Source: Woeseiaceae bacterium
Lineage (GTDB): Bacteria > Pseudomonadota > Gammaproteobacteria > Steroidobacterales > Woeseiaceae
Assembly: GCA_021773035.1 (NCBI GenBank)
Contig: JAJFKU010000073.1
Span: 1-64,000, forward strand
Reading direction: 5' to 3'
Length of the DNA stretch: 64,000 bases
Of the stretch, positions 51,676-63,393 are shown piece after piece. A program made the position numbers and the translations under genes. The stretch's first letter is position 1, and every line of letters starts with the position of its first letter. A model generated the notes under the pieces. It was not told the DNA's origin and did no database searches. It saw only the letters and a program-made list of their open reading frames with translations.

Positions 51676-52838
51676 CCTGCGCCCTCAACGACGATATTGC
51701 CGAATTTCGAACTGTAGTCGCTGCGCTGCGCTGCCTGCGCGACCGCTATGTTGATCGCGGCCTGCCGATAGGCCCGGGCCGCCGCCGAATCGGGGTCCGC
51801 GACCACCGTTGGCACGCCGCTATCGCTATGCTCGCGGATGCAGGTCTGCAATGGCAGCTGTCCCAGCAGTGGAATATCGAAGTCGGCGACAATCCTGTCG
51901 GCACCGCCGGCGCCGAAAATGCTGTCCTCATGCCCGCAGGACGAGCATATATGCATGCTCATATTCTCAATGACGCCAAGAACCGGGATCGATACCTTAC
52001 GAAACATGGCCAGACCCTTACGCGCATCCAGGGTGGCGATATTTTGCGGCGTCGTCACGATGACCGCGCCGGACACCGGTACCTTCTGCGATAAGGTGAG
52101 CTGGATGTCTCCGGTTCCCGGCGGCATGTCGACGATCAGATAATCGAGATCCGACCAGCGGGTCTGGTGCATCAGCTGATTCAGTGCCGACGTCACCATC
52201 GGTCCCCGCCACACCATCGGCTGATCAGGGTCGACGAGAAAACCGATCGACATCACCTGCAGACCATGCCCGACCAGCGGCAACATGCTCTTGCCGTCTT
52301 CGCTGACCGGTTGTTCGCCGCTTATTCCGAGCATATGCGGCTGGCTGGGCCCATAGATATCCGCGTCCAGAACGCCGACAGCCGCACCTTCGGCCGCCAA
52401 AGCGAGCGCGATGTTGGCCGCAACGGTGGACTTACCGACGCCGCCCTTTCCCGACGCAATGGCGATGATGTTCTTGATGCCCGCAACGGGCTTGAGATTA
52501 CCCTGCACGGCATGCGACCTGATCTTCGTTGTTATCTCAATATCGACGGTCGCCGCAGCGCTATGAGCCAGCAATTCAGCACCGATCTGCGCGCGAAGCG
52601 CCTCGAGTCCGCTCGCAAACGGAATTGCGAGTTCGATTGATGCGTTGGCCCGGCCGTCGACAATTGCCGATTCCAGAACTCGACCAACCTTGTGCAAAGG
52701 CTGACCAATCGCCTCTAACTCAATGGAATTGAGGAACTTATTCACGTCCGTTTCTGTTGACACCGTCACACTTCGCTGGCTGGCATTAGGTAAAATTCGC
52801 GTACGAATGACTGGCTTGCTGGAAATTCGCAAGCACAT
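51672..52838 (-). CDS. apbC: Mrp/ApbC-family Fe-S cluster carrier P-loop ATPase
   Basis: [58 protein letters not shown]. Confidence 0.95.
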   Translation of the reverse strand: MCLRISSKPVIRTRILPNASQRSVTVSTETDVNKFLNSIELEAIGQPLHKVGRVLESAIVDGRANASIELAIPFASGLEALRAQIGAELLAHSAAATVDIEITTKIRSHAVQGNLKPVAGIKNIIAIASGKGGVGKSTVAANIALALAAEGAAVGVLDADIYGPSQPHMLGISGEQPVSEDGKSMLPLVGHGLQVMSIGFLVDPDQPMVWRGPMVTSALNQLMHQTRWSDLDYLIVDMPPGTGDIQLTLSQKVPVSGAVIVTTPQNIATLDARKGLAMFRKVSIPVLGVIENMSMHICSSCGHEDSIFGAGGADRIVADFDIPLLGQLPLQTCIREHSDSGVPTVVADPDSAAARAYRQAAINIAVAQAAQRSDYSSKFGNIVVEGAG

Positions 52839-52902
52839 TGTAACGGAGCCGGCTGGCCGCCGAAAGCCAGTATTGGCGGGCGATGTGCGGGGTCCGATGT
52901 GG

Positions 52903-53033
52903 CATAATGCCGCGTTGGGGAATGGCGGAAACGACTCCCCGGTGGCTCGGAACCATCGGTCGAGCCGCCTTGCTTGGGCAAGAGCGAATTAGCGATTGGT
53001 ATTACATAATACGAACAACAGAGGAATGACTGC
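52903..53033 (+). promoter_or_regulatory. Putative promoter and structured 5' leader of the HEAT-kinase cassette
   Basis: CATAAT at 52903-52908, then stems 52917-52921/52936-52940, 52941-52949/52961-52969 (GGTGGCTCG/CGAGCCGCC) and 52970-52973/52978-52981 before the RBS. Confidence 0.4.
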
Positions 53034-55484
53034 GTGAGTTTTCTCGCATCATTTCGCTCTGACCAGATACTTGGACAGCTCATCGCAGAGCCGGATCCGG
53101 CGTCTCCGGCTGCACAGAAACTGGTCGGCAGGCTAAAAAGCGCCGGTAACAAAGCAGTGCCCAAGATCATCGATGCGCTCGCCCTGTCCGACAAGACCCA
53201 CACCATGGTATTGGTCGACATCCTCGGCGCAATGATCAACGACAAGAATCTCCTCATGTACAAGGAAGGGCTGGCCGATGGCAACGAGCGAGTCGTGTCC
53301 GGAACAGCCTGGGCGCTTTCCAGCAGCACCAGCTACAACGCAAACGGCCTGCTCGACTTCTTCGAGGATCCGGAAGTCTCGAAGGCGGCATTGATCGAAA
53401 TTCTTCGCGTTCACAAGCAGGACCTGAGCGTCCACGAACTGCTGCGTCACGCCTACGAATGCGAGCCGAAGGAAAAGGCCGCAATCTTCAAGATTATTCA
53501 GGAGACCATCAAGCCGGAGATGATCCCCGATTTGATTGCGCGAATGGGCGGCAAGGATCCTGTTATCAAGATTCACCTGATGCAGTTGCTTGCCAAATTC
53601 GACAGGGCGGAAATAACCAATGCCCTGGAGATGCAGCTCAAGGACCCGAACAAGATGGTTCGGGGCGCTGCTCTTGCGGCACTGTCAACGCGCGAAAGCA
53701 GCAGCATCAGCATCGACAAGGTTGCCGATGCGCTAGTCGATCCGGACCTGGATGTGCAAAGCAAGGCTGTTGACGTTTTGATCAAGATCAATCATCCCGA
53801 TACGGTTCGCTACCTGCTGCCGGCGCTGAAGGATGAGTCTGAGTATTCCCGCCGTGCCGCCGTTGAGGTGCTCAACGAAGTAGGCAATGAAACATCGGTG
53901 CAGGACCTGCTGGGCGCGATTAAGGACGACGACTGGTGGGTGCGATCACGCGCCGGCGATGCGCTTGCCGAGATTGGGGGGCCAAGAGTCGTCGACTCTG
54001 TTCTGAAACTGATCACCTCCGAGGACGAAGAAATTCGTCGTTCGGCAATCGAAATCCTGAATTCAACCAAGGACGAGCGCGCCGTTGCGGGCCTGATCCA
54101 GGCGACCGACGACACGGACTGGTGGGTCAGAGAGCGCGCAGTCGATGCACTATCGAAAATCGGCAGCCCGAAAGCTCTGCCGAAACTCGAGTCCATGCTC
54201 GGCGACAACCCCAAAACGGATACGGTTGTCATTCGAGCACTGGGCAAGCTGGGTAACCATAAACACATTTCGAAGATTGTGCCCATGCTGCAAAGGCCCG
54301 AACGCGCGATCCAGATAGAAGCAATCAAAGCCCTGTCGCAGTTGGCCGACGAAACGCATGCCGAAACGATTCGCAGCGTGCTGAAGAAGATCAAGCAATC
54401 CGACGAACATACCATTATCAACGCTGCGGACACCGCTCTGAAGAGCCTTGATGACCGCTACTCGGAAACCGTCATCGAGGAAAATGTACGCGCGGAGAAG
54501 ATCGGCGTGCACACCAAGACCCTGTTGCTCGACAATCAGGACCTCGAGAAACTACTCGGTGCACAGGCCGAGCAACAATCGGAAGCTGCTGCTGACGAAG
54601 CAGAGCCGGCGTCCGCTCCGGAAGCACCGACAGCGGCACCGGTACTCGACATCACGCAACTGCAGCCCGGCGATGTTATCGATGGTCGATACAAATATAT
54701 CGAAAAGATTGGTAAAGGCGCTTTCGGAACCGTACTGCTGATGGAAGACGAAGTTGTCGACGAACAACTGATTCTCAAGTTCCTGAACCCGAATGTCTCT
54801 TCGGACGAGGAGATGATGAAACGTTTCGTTCACGAGCTGCGGTATTCGAGAAAAATAACGCACCGCAACGTAATTCGAATCTACGACTTCCTGCACCTGC
54901 AGGGCTGTTATGCCATTTCCATGGAGTACTTTCCGTCCCACACGCTGTCCGGAGAAATCCCCGACAGTAAGCCGATGCAACTTTCCAAGGCGTTGCGCTA
55001 CTCGAAGGATATGGCAACCGGCATGACAATCGCGCATCAGGCGGGCGTTATTCATCGTGACCTGAAGCCGGCAAATATTCTGGTCAACAGCGATGGGTTG
55101 CTGAAGATTGTGGATTTTGGCGTCGCTGCCGCGGCCAGCAGTGGCGATACGCAGCTGACAAAAACCGGCTACGTTATCGGCTCGCCGAAATACATGGCAC
55201 CGGAACAGATTCTCGGCAAGAAGGTCGATGAAACCGCAGACGTCTACAGCATCGGAGTCATCATGTACGAAATGGTGACCGGAATCCCTCCTTACAGTCG
55301 CGGCGACCACATGTCCGTCATGTATCAGCACGTGCAGGGCAAGGCCAAGCCCTGCCAGGAGATCAATCCGGACTTGCCCGACGACTACGCAAATCTTATT
55401 GTTAGGGCCATGTCAGTTGACAAAACCAAGCGTTTTCAATCAATGGACGAGCTGACAGAAGCGCTAAACTCGATCAATCTCTGA
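53034..55484 (+). CDS. HEAT-repeat protein fused to a C-terminal Ser/Thr protein kinase
   Basis: HEAT repeats (DDDWWVRSRAGDALAEIG, DTDWWVRERAVDALSKIG). Complete kinase motifs: GKGAFG, LILKFL, HRDLKPANIL, DFGVA, APEQ. GTG start. Confidence 0.92.
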   Translation: MSFLASFRSDQILGQLIAEPDPASPAAQKLVGRLKSAGNKAVPKIIDALALSDKTHTMVLVDILGAMINDKNLLMYKEGLADGNERVVSGTAWALSSSTSYNANGLLDFFEDPEVSKAALIEILRVHKQDLSVHELLRHAYECEPKEKAAIFKIIQETIKPEMIPDLIARMGGKDPVIKIHLMQLLAKFDRAEITNALEMQLKDPNKMVRGAALAALSTRESSSISIDKVADALVDPDLDVQSKAVDVLIKINHPDTVRYLLPALKDESEYSRRAAVEVLNEVGNETSVQDLLGAIKDDDWWVRSRAGDALAEIGGPRVVDSVLKLITSEDEEIRRSAIEILNSTKDERAVAGLIQATDDTDWWVRERAVDALSKIGSPKALPKLESMLGDNPKTDTVVIRALGKLGNHKHISKIVPMLQRPERAIQIEAIKALSQLADETHAETIRSVLKKIKQSDEHTIINAADTALKSLDDRYSETVIEENVRAEKIGVHTKTLLLDNQDLEKLLGAQAEQQSEAAADEAEPASAPEAPTAAPVLDITQLQPGDVIDGRYKYIEKIGKGAFGTVLLMEDEVVDEQLILKFLNPNVSSDEEMMKRFVHELRYSRKITHRNVIRIYDFLHLQGCYAISMEYFPSHTLSGEIPDSKPMQLSKALRYSKDMATGMTIAHQAGVIHRDLKPANILVNSDGLLKIVDFGVAAAASSGDTQLTKTGYVIGSPKYMAPEQILGKKVDETADVYSIGVIMYEMVTGIPPYSRGDHMSVMYQHVQGKAKPCQEINPDLPDDYANLIVRAMSVDKTKRFQSMDELTEALNSINL

Positions 55485-55492
55485 GACACACG

Positions 55493-56596
55493 ATGGCACG
55501 AATAGACGCCTTTCTAAAGCTTGGCCTCGCACAGGGGTGTTCTGACATCCATCTGGCCGTCGGCGTACCGCCCATGCTGCGCATGATGGGCGATCTGATG
55601 CCCATCAAGTTCCGTGAACTCTCCGATACCGAGCTCGAGTCTTACATCCTCGAGATACTGAGTGCCAAACAGAAAGAGCGGCTGCAAAAGGGCCTGGACC
55701 TCGACTTTTCCTATGTAGCCGACGAAGGTGGCCGTTTTCGTGTCAACGTGTTTCGTAAGGCGACCGGCTACGGTGCCGTATTCCGGTTTATTCCGGGTGA
55801 CGTACCCACCCTGGATCAACTGCACGTACCACCGATACTAAAAAAATTCTGCGACTACCATCAAGGCATGGTGCTGGTGACCGGATCGACCGGTACAGGT
55901 AAATCTACGACGCTCGCGGCAATGATCGATCACCTCAACTCAACGCGCGCACTTAATATTATCAGTCTTGAAGACCCTATCGAGTTTGTGCACCCGAGTA
56001 AGCAGAGCCAGATTATCCAGCGAGAACTCGGCACCCACGTACAAAGTTTTGCCGACGGCGTTCGCGCTGCGATGCGCGAAGACCCGGACGTTATCCTGGT
56101 GGGCGAGCTTCGTGATGCGGAAACCATATCGATGGCGATGACCGCGGCAGAAACCGGCCACCTGGTACTCGGCACGCTGCACACTACCGGCGCGGTAAAA
56201 ACGCTGGACCGAATCATTGACGCCTTGCCGGGCGAGCTTCGGGAGCAAACCAAGGGCTTCCTGGCGATGAGCCTCAAGGCAGTCGTTACGCAGGTGCTTG
56301 TCAAAACGCCGGACGGACGCGGGCGAAGAGCGATTCTGGAAATCCTGGTCAACAGTCGGGCTACCGCCAAACTGATTACGTCCGACCAGACGCACCAGAT
56401 CCCCTCGCAGATGCAGACGGGCAAAGACCTCGGCATGCAGATGATGGACCAGACCCTGATCGATGCGATCAATGCCAAGGAAATCGATCCCGACGATGCG
56501 ATCCGCTTCGCCACCGACAAGTCAAAATTCAAGCGGTTCGTAACAGACACCAGCCTGCTCCCGGTAATCGATATCGGCGACCAATCGAAGTTGTGA
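55493..56596 (+). CDS. PilT/PilU-family secretion/retraction ATPase, copy 1
   Basis: [69 protein letters not shown]. Confidence 0.93.
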   Translation: MARIDAFLKLGLAQGCSDIHLAVGVPPMLRMMGDLMPIKFRELSDTELESYILEILSAKQKERLQKGLDLDFSYVADEGGRFRVNVFRKATGYGAVFRFIPGDVPTLDQLHVPPILKKFCDYHQGMVLVTGSTGTGKSTTLAAMIDHLNSTRALNIISLEDPIEFVHPSKQSQIIQRELGTHVQSFADGVRAAMREDPDVILVGELRDAETISMAMTAAETGHLVLGTLHTTGAVKTLDRIIDALPGELREQTKGFLAMSLKAVVTQVLVKTPDGRGRRAILEILVNSRATAKLITSDQTHQIPSQMQTGKDLGMQMMDQTLIDAINAKEIDPDDAIRFATDKSKFKRFVTDTSLLPVIDIGDQSKL

Positions 56597-56600
56597 GGCG

Positions 56601-57662
56601 ATGAGAAAAATCGATAAATACCTGCAGGCGGCGCTGGAGAAGAATGCGTCCGATCTGCATTTTGTTTCCGGCGATCCGGTGCGCGCACGTGTGCATGGCA
56701 CTCTGCAGGCCATTATGGACGAAAAACTCAGCATCGAAGTGGTGCAGGAAGCGATGAAGGAAATCATGGACGGCGCGACACAGCGGACATTCGCCGAAAA
56801 TGATGCCGCCGATTTCGCCTGTGAAATCGAGAATGTCTCGCGATTTCGCGTCAACGTCTTCCGACACCTGAACGGTATCGGCGCCGTCTTTCGCGCCATT
56901 CCGTCAAAAGCCATGTCCCTGGAAGAACTCGACATGCCCGACGTCGTGCGCACCATGTGTCGCCATACGCAGGGGATGATTCTCGTGACCGGCAAGACCG
57001 GCTCCGGAAAATCGACGACGCTGGCCGCAATGATCGATGAAATGAACCGTCGCATGAAGGGCCATATCGTGACGATCGAGGACCCGATCGAATTTGTACA
57101 CGGCGCTAAAGGCTGCCTGATCAGTCAGCGCGAAATCGGCGTGCACAGCCCGAGCTTTGCAGACGCACTTCATTCTGCCTTGCGTGAAGACCCCGACGTC
57201 ATCCTGGTCGGTGAAATGCGCGACCTCGAGACGATTGGCATCGCGGTCACCGCAGCCGAAATGGGCATTCTTGTTATGGGTACTCTGCACACCAATGGTG
57301 CGGCACAGACTGTCGATCGCATCATCAACTCGTTTCCGGCGGACAAGCAGAGCCATATACGCACGATGATATCGACGTCGTTGCGTGGCGTGGTCTCACA
57401 GCAGCTGCTACCGACGACGCATCGACCCGGTCGCGCGGCGGCGCTGGAAGTCATGATCAACACGCCAGCTATCGCAAACCTCATTCGTCAGGGCAAGCTC
57501 GATCAGCTCGAAACCGCCATTCAGAGCGGCGGTCGCATCGGCATGAAGACGATGGACAATGCCCTGATGGAACTGGTCGACAAGGGCTGGGTATCGGGGC
57601 AAGAGGCCTATCAGCAGGCCAATAACAAGCACATGTTCGAGAAGCTCAAAGACATCGATTAA
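56601..57662 (+). CDS. PilT/PilU-family secretion/retraction ATPase, copy 2
   Basis: [69 protein letters not shown]. Confidence 0.93.
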   Translation: MRKIDKYLQAALEKNASDLHFVSGDPVRARVHGTLQAIMDEKLSIEVVQEAMKEIMDGATQRTFAENDAADFACEIENVSRFRVNVFRHLNGIGAVFRAIPSKAMSLEELDMPDVVRTMCRHTQGMILVTGKTGSGKSTTLAAMIDEMNRRMKGHIVTIEDPIEFVHGAKGCLISQREIGVHSPSFADALHSALREDPDVILVGEMRDLETIGIAVTAAEMGILVMGTLHTNGAAQTVDRIINSFPADKQSHIRTMISTSLRGVVSQQLLPTTHRPGRAAALEVMINTPAIANLIRQGKLDQLETAIQSGGRIGMKTMDNALMELVDKGWVSGQEAYQQANNKHMFEKLKDID

Positions 57663-57714
57663 TAATCGCCCGACATGGCATAATCGCGCCAATCGACCAA
57701 GCGCACACGCCACC

Positions 57715-59730
57715 ATGTCTCAGAAACAACGAAAAATCCTAGTCTCGAGTGCACTGCCATACGCCAATGGTTCGATCCATATGGGGCATCTTGTCGAGTA
57801 CCTGCAGACGGATATCTGGGTCCGCTTCCAGAAACTGCGTGGCCATCGCTGTACCTACGTCTGTGCTTCAGATTCGCACGGTACGCCGATCATGCTGAAG
57901 GCCCGGGAGCTCGATATCAGCCCGGAGGCGCTGACCGAAAAAGTGTCTGAGGAATTTGTTAGGGATTTCAAAGACTTCGGCATAGAATTCGACAACTATC
58001 ACACAACGCACTCCGAGGAAAACGAAGCGCTCGTTACAGAAATCTACACCAGGCTGCATGACGGTGGCGATATCTACACGCGCAATATCGAACAGTTCTA
58101 CGACGAAAAGGAAGGCATGTTCTTGCCGGATCGCTTCGTGCGCGGCACCTGCCCGGTCTGTAAGAGCGAAGATCAGTACGGGGACTCGTGCGAGGTCTGT
58201 GGCGCGACCTACGGACCCGACGATCTGATCGACCCGATATCAGTTCTTTCCCGCACTGCGCCGGTGAAGCGCGAATCTGAACACTACTTCTTCAGACTCA
58301 GCCGCTACGAGCAACAACTTCGCACCTGGATGGACGACGCAGCACTCGACAAAAACATGGTTGCAAAGCTGGACGAATGGTTTGCGACGGGCTTACAGGA
58401 TTGGGACATTTCGCGTGATGCGCCCTACTTCGGCTTTCGTATCCCGGGGACAGAAGACAAGTATTTCTACGTGTGGCTGGATGCGCCGGTCGGTTATATG
58501 GCGAGCTTCAAGAACCTGTGCGATCGCGATAGCAGCCTGGATTTTGACGAATACTGGGATGCCAACAGCGATGCCGAGGTTTACCACTTCATCGGCAAGG
58601 ACATCATGTATTTCCACACCCTGTTCTGGCCTGCAGTCCTGAAAGGCGCGGGTTACCGGCCACCAAGCAGCGTTTTCGCCCACGGCTTCCTGACGGTGAA
58701 CGGACAAAAAATGTCGAAAACCCGTGGCACTTTCATCAATGCTCGCACGTATCTGGATCACCTGAATCCCAGCCACCTGCGCTACTACTATGCGGCGAAA
58801 CTTGGCCCGACTATTGAGGACATCGATCTCAGCCTCGACGATTTCGTCGCGAGGGTGAACTCCGACCTCGTTGGCAAGCTGGTTAACATCGCCAGCCGCT
58901 GTGCCGGATTTGTCGCCAAACGCTTCGCCGGGCGCCTGGCAGACGCCTTACCGGACCCCGATCTGTTCGCGGAGTTCACGGATTGTTCCGAAATCATTGC
59001 CGAACACTTCGAACGCCGCGAGTACTCGAAGGCGATGCGGATGATCATGTCGCTGGCTGATAAGGCGAATCGTTACATTGACGAAAACAAACCCTGGGTC
59101 ATGATCAAAGACGAAGCCAAAACGGCTGAGGTACAGCAAGTTTGTACGCAAGGCCTGAATATGTTTCGCAGCCTGATGATCTATTTGTCGCCGGTCATAC
59201 CGGCGGTAGCCGAAGACGCATGCAGGTTTCTCGGCGAGGAGGAGTGGCGCTGGGACAATGCCACCTCACCGCTGCTGGGCACCGTAATCAAGAAGTTCAA
59301 ACCACTGTTGACGCGAGTCGAACCGGAGCAGGTAAGCGCCATGGTCGAACAATCCAAAGAATCGCTGGCCGGCAAATCCAGTGTCGCACCCGCAGAGCAC
59401 GATGACACGATCAGCATCGACGACTTCATGAAAGTCGATCTTCGTATCGCGCGGATCGAAAATGCGGAAGCCGTCGAGGGGGCCGACAAGTTGCTCGCGC
59501 TTACACTTGATACCGGCGACCGGACGCGTAGTGTATTCGCCGGCATCAAGGCTGCGTACGACCCACAGACGCTGATTGGACGCCACGTGGTCGTGGCTGC
59601 CAATCTGGCCCCTCGAAAAATGCGTTTTGGCGTGTCTGAGGGCATGGTTCTGGCGGCGGGTCCTGGCGGTGAGGATATATTCCTGCTGTCCCCTGATGAT
59701 GGCGCAAAACCGGGCATGCGCGTGAAGTAA
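57715..59730 (+). CDS. metG: Methionyl-tRNA synthetase with C-terminal tRNA-binding domain
   Basis: [33 protein letters not shown]; zinc Cys motifs; C-terminal [17 protein letters not shown]. Confidence 0.98.
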   Translation: MSQKQRKILVSSALPYANGSIHMGHLVEYLQTDIWVRFQKLRGHRCTYVCASDSHGTPIMLKARELDISPEALTEKVSEEFVRDFKDFGIEFDNYHTTHSEENEALVTEIYTRLHDGGDIYTRNIEQFYDEKEGMFLPDRFVRGTCPVCKSEDQYGDSCEVCGATYGPDDLIDPISVLSRTAPVKRESEHYFFRLSRYEQQLRTWMDDAALDKNMVAKLDEWFATGLQDWDISRDAPYFGFRIPGTEDKYFYVWLDAPVGYMASFKNLCDRDSSLDFDEYWDANSDAEVYHFIGKDIMYFHTLFWPAVLKGAGYRPPSSVFAHGFLTVNGQKMSKTRGTFINARTYLDHLNPSHLRYYYAAKLGPTIEDIDLSLDDFVARVNSDLVGKLVNIASRCAGFVAKRFAGRLADALPDPDLFAEFTDCSEIIAEHFERREYSKAMRMIMSLADKANRYIDENKPWVMIKDEAKTAEVQQVCTQGLNMFRSLMIYLSPVIPAVAEDACRFLGEEEWRWDNATSPLLGTVIKKFKPLLTRVEPEQVSAMVEQSKESLAGKSSVAPAEHDDTISIDDFMKVDLRIARIENAEAVEGADKLLALTLDTGDRTRSVFAGIKAAYDPQTLIGRHVVVAANLAPRKMRFGVSEGMVLAAGPGGEDIFLLSPDDGAKPGMRVK

Positions 59731-59746
59731 TCTCTACAATACAGGC

Positions 59747-60328
59747 ATGACAGAACTCATCGTCGTCCTCATCAGCACCGTCCTGGTCAACAATTTCGTG
59801 TTGGTCCGGTTTTTAGGGCTCTGCCCTTTTTTGGGTGTTTCGCGAAATCTCGAGGCCGCGACGGGAATGTCGCTGGCAACCGGCTTTGTTCTTACTCTTT
59901 CCTCGGCAAGTGCCTACCTGCTGCACCAATACGTCCTCGTGCCGCTGCAACTCGAATACCTGCGGACGATCAGCTTCATCCTGGTGATTGCTGCCAGCGT
60001 GCAGTTTACGGAAATCATGGTGCGTCGCCTCAGCCCGATGCTGGACCAGGTGCTCGGTATCTATATTCCACTGATTGCGACGAATTGCGCAGTATTGGGT
60101 GTCGCGTTGCTCAACGTGCAAGAAGCCAAGGGATTTGTACAATCGCTGTTCTTCGGTTTCGGTGCGTCCGCTGGTTTCGCGCTCGTCCTGGTGTTGTTTG
60201 CCGCGATGCGCGAGCGACTCGAGGCCGCCGATGTACCGGTAGCCTTTCGCGGCACGGCAATCGCCCTGGTAACGGCAGGCATCATGTCGCTGGCGTTCAT
60301 GGGTTTTTCCGGCATGGCCAGGCCCTGA
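59747..60328 (+). CDS. rsxA: Electron transport complex subunit RsxA/RnfA
   Basis: [37 protein letters not shown]. Confidence 0.96.
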   Translation: MTELIVVLISTVLVNNFVLVRFLGLCPFLGVSRNLEAATGMSLATGFVLTLSSASAYLLHQYVLVPLQLEYLRTISFILVIAASVQFTEIMVRRLSPMLDQVLGIYIPLIATNCAVLGVALLNVQEAKGFVQSLFFGFGASAGFALVLVLFAAMRERLEAADVPVAFRGTAIALVTAGIMSLAFMGFSGMARP

Positions 60329-60338
60329 ATGATCGCCA

Positions 60339-60821
60339 ATGCTGATCGCCATCATGACAATCGCCGCCATCGCCCTGCTTGCAGGGCTTGGGCTCGGCTA
60401 CGCATCGCGGCGGCTGCCGAGCAGCGGCACGGATCTGTCGGAACGGGTCAATGAAATGTTGCCGCAGACACAATGTGCACAATGCGGCTACCCCGGTTGC
60501 CGACCGTATGCCGCAGCCGTGATCGACGGCTCAGCCGCAATCAACCTGTGCCCACCGGGCGGCGAGGAAACGGTCCAACGCCTCGCAAAACTGCTGGGCA
60601 GAGAGGCGATTCCGCTTGTTTCGTCCTCTATACCCTCAGTTGCCGTTATCGACGAGTCACTGTGCATCGGCTGCACGCATTGTCGTAACGCCTGCCCCGT
60701 TGATGCCATTGTCGGCGCACATCAACTGATGCATACCATCATCGCAAGCGAGTGCACAGGCTGCGAACTGTGTGTCGCCCCCTGCCCGGTCGACTGCATC
60801 AGCATGAGGCCGCTCAAGTGA
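60339..60821 (+). CDS. rsxB: Electron transport complex subunit RsxB/RnfB
   Basis: [56 protein letters not shown]. Confidence 0.96.
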   Translation: MLIAIMTIAAIALLAGLGLGYASRRLPSSGTDLSERVNEMLPQTQCAQCGYPGCRPYAAAVIDGSAAINLCPPGGEETVQRLAKLLGREAIPLVSSSIPSVAVIDESLCIGCTHCRNACPVDAIVGAHQLMHTIIASECTGCELCVAPCPVDCISMRPLK

Positions 60822-62338
60822 GTGCTCCGACATACGATCTGGGCAAACTTCACGGCGGCCTGCGCTTGTCGTCTGAAAAATCTGCGTCGACCGATCGCGC
60901 AACCGTCGATGTTCCGCTACCGACACAACTGATAATGCCGATCACGCAGCATGTTGGAGACCCTGCGCAGCCCGTTGTCGGTATTGGCGAACGGGTTCTC
61001 AAGGGACAACTGATCGCCGAGCCTGATGGCACGCTCGGCGCTCCCGTCCACGCCTCATCTTCCGGCAAGGTCGTCGCGATCGAACCGTGGCCTGTAGCGC
61101 GCCGTTTCGGTGACAACGCGCCGTGCATCGTTATTGAATGCGACGGCAGGGACGAAGCGGTACAGGCGGCCGAAACGCTCCCTGACTTTCTGACCCTGAC
61201 GCCCGAAGACCTGCTCGGCAAGATACTGCAAGGCGGCATTGTCGGTCTTGGCGGAGCTGTCTTCCCGACGGCGCAAAAACTAATGCAGGCGCGAAGCTGC
61301 AACATCGATCACCTGCTGCTCAATGGCGTGGAGTGTGAACCTTATATCAGTTGCGACGACATGCTCATGCGCGAGCGCGCCGGCGAAGTCGTCGGCGGCG
61401 CCCGGATTCTCATGCACGCCCTGCAGATCGACGTCTGCTTCCTCGTCGTCGAAAGCGACAAACCGGAAGCCATCCGCTGCCTCGGCCAGGTGCTGAGCGA
61501 TATTGACGATGAACGCATCGTTCTCAAACAGGTACCGACGATTTATCCATCGGGCGGCGAAGACCAACTCGTACAACTTGTCACCCACCGGGAGGTTCCA
61601 AGCGGCGGATTGCCCTCCGACGTTGGCTGCCTGGTACAGAATGTCGGCACCGCCGCGGCAATCCACGACTGGATAGTCGCCGGCGAGCCCCTGATATCGC
61701 GTATCACGACGATTACCGGCGACGGCGTAAGCAAACCACTTAATGTACGCGCACGCATAGGCACGACAATCGCCGATATCGTTGCACTCGCCGGCGGTTA
61801 TACCGAACACGCGGAGCAACTGATCATCGGTGGACCGATGACCGGCAAGTCCGTAACGACCGATCGCGTTCCGCTGGAGAAGGCGAGCAACTGCATACTC
61901 GTCTCTTCAGAGATCGAAGCGCCGGGGCCCGAACTTCCCTGCATTCGCTGCGGTGACTGCGCAGCAGTCTGTCCGGTACAGCTGTTACCGCAGCAGCTGT
62001 TCTGGTACGCCTGCGCGGACGACGAGAAAAAACTGCGCGAGTTTGGCCTGATCGACTGTATCGAGTGCGGCTGCTGCGATCTGGTCTGTCCCAGTCATAT
62101 CCCCCTGACTGCGGACTTCCGGGTAGCCAAGGGCCGTATCCGCGAACTCGCCGACGAAAAAGCCAGAGCACAGAGGGCACGACATCGCTTCGAGGCCCGT
62201 AACGACCGGCTTGAGCGCGATCAGGCCGCGAGAGACGAGCAACTCGCCCAACAAAAAACGGCGGCAAAGACGGCTGGGCCGGCGGCTATCGCAGAAATTC
62301 TCAAACGCAAACAGCGCCAGAGTGAGGACGACGAATAG
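60818..62338 (+). CDS. rsxC: Electron transport complex subunit RsxC/RnfC
   Basis: [66 protein letters not shown] start overlapping the rsxB stop. Confidence 0.95.
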   Translation: MSAPTYDLGKLHGGLRLSSEKSASTDRATVDVPLPTQLIMPITQHVGDPAQPVVGIGERVLKGQLIAEPDGTLGAPVHASSSGKVVAIEPWPVARRFGDNAPCIVIECDGRDEAVQAAETLPDFLTLTPEDLLGKILQGGIVGLGGAVFPTAQKLMQARSCNIDHLLLNGVECEPYISCDDMLMRERAGEVVGGARILMHALQIDVCFLVVESDKPEAIRCLGQVLSDIDDERIVLKQVPTIYPSGGEDQLVQLVTHREVPSGGLPSDVGCLVQNVGTAAAIHDWIVAGEPLISRITTITGDGVSKPLNVRARIGTTIADIVALAGGYTEHAEQLIIGGPMTGKSVTTDRVPLEKASNCILVSSEIEAPGPELPCIRCGDCAAVCPVQLLPQQLFWYACADDEKKLREFGLIDCIECGCCDLVCPSHIPLTADFRVAKGRIRELADEKARAQRARHRFEARNDRLERDQAARDEQLAQQKTAAKTAGPAAIAEILKRKQRQSEDDE

Positions 62339-63393
62339 TGGAGTTCACACGCGGCGAAGCACCATTCCTGACTCCTCGAGCGAGCGTCCCTTCATTGATG
62401 CTGCAGGTACTTGTCGCACTGATACCGGCGGCGATGGCGCACGTCTGGTACTTCGGCCCGGGCTTCGTCTTTAATCTCCTGGTTGCGGCGTTCTTCGCCG
62501 CGGCCGGCGAGACGGTAATGCTCAGCCTGCGCAGCCGTAAGCCGGAAACCGGACTGACCGACTACAGTGCCCTGGTGACCGCTGCCCTGCTGGCGTTCGC
62601 CTTACCGTCGTTAACGCCGTGGTGGGTTACCGCAACTGGCGCGTTGTTCGCGGTTGTCGTTGCGAAACATCTCTACGGTGGCCTTGGTTTCAACATATTC
62701 AATCCCGCGATGGCCGGCTACGTCGTTGTCCTCGTCGCCTTCCCGATGCACCTTAACCTCTGGGTTGCACCGCAGATGGGCGATCTCGACTATCAGCGCC
62801 TGACGATTCTGCAGACCTTGGGCTTCACGTTGACAGGTTCTCTACCGGACACCATCACATTCGATGCGATCAGTCGCGCGACACCGCTGGACGTCATGAA
62901 ATCCGGCCTCAACAACGCGCGTACTATCAGCGAAATCCGTTCGATACCCATCATGGGTGACTTCGGCGGGCGCGGCTGGGAGTGGATCGGCAACTTTCTC
63001 GCAATCGGTGGCTTCTGGCTACTGATCAAGAAGATAATTCGCTGGCAGATTCCTGTCGGCGTGGGTCTGGGACTGCTGTTACCGGCGACGATAATGTATC
63101 TGATCGAACCCGGTTCTCATGCCAGCCCGGGCTTTCATCTGTTCGGCGGCGCGACCATTCTCTGCGCATTCTTCATAGCGACGGACCCGGTCTCCGCCGC
63201 CACCAGCCCCAGGGGCCGGCTAATCTACGGGCTGGGTATCGGCTTCCTGATTTACTGCATTCGCCGCTGGGGAAGCTATGCCGATGGCGTTGCTTTCGCC
63301 GTGCTGCTTATGAATATGGCGGTACCCGCCATCGATTATCTGACCCGGCCGCATATCGTCGGGCACGACGACCACGGTGACCGCAGTGGCTGA
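62338..63393 (+). CDS. rsxD: Electron transport complex subunit RsxD/RnfD
   Basis: GLTDYSALVTAALLAFALPSLTPWWVT; GGLGFNIFNPAMAGYVVVLVAFP; SRATPLD. Confidence 0.95.
   Translation: MEFTRGEAPFLTPRASVPSLMLQVLVALIPAAMAHVWYFGPGFVFNLLVAAFFAAAGETVMLSLRSRKPETGLTDYSALVTAALLAFALPSLTPWWVTATGALFAVVVAKHLYGGLGFNIFNPAMAGYVVVLVAFPMHLNLWVAPQMGDLDYQRLTILQTLGFTLTGSLPDTITFDAISRATPLDVMKSGLNNARTISEIRSIPIMGDFGGRGWEWIGNFLAIGGFWLLIKKIIRWQIPVGVGLGLLLPATIMYLIEPGSHASPGFHLFGGATILCAFFIATDPVSAATSPRGRLIYGLGIGFLIYCIRRWGSYADGVAFAVLLMNMAVPAIDYLTRPHIVGHDDHGDRSG

Noticed and set aside
52917-52981. Known riboswitch class (GEMM, glycine, fluoride, SAH)
   Set aside because: Could not match any conserved core by eye; kept only as an unclassified leader.
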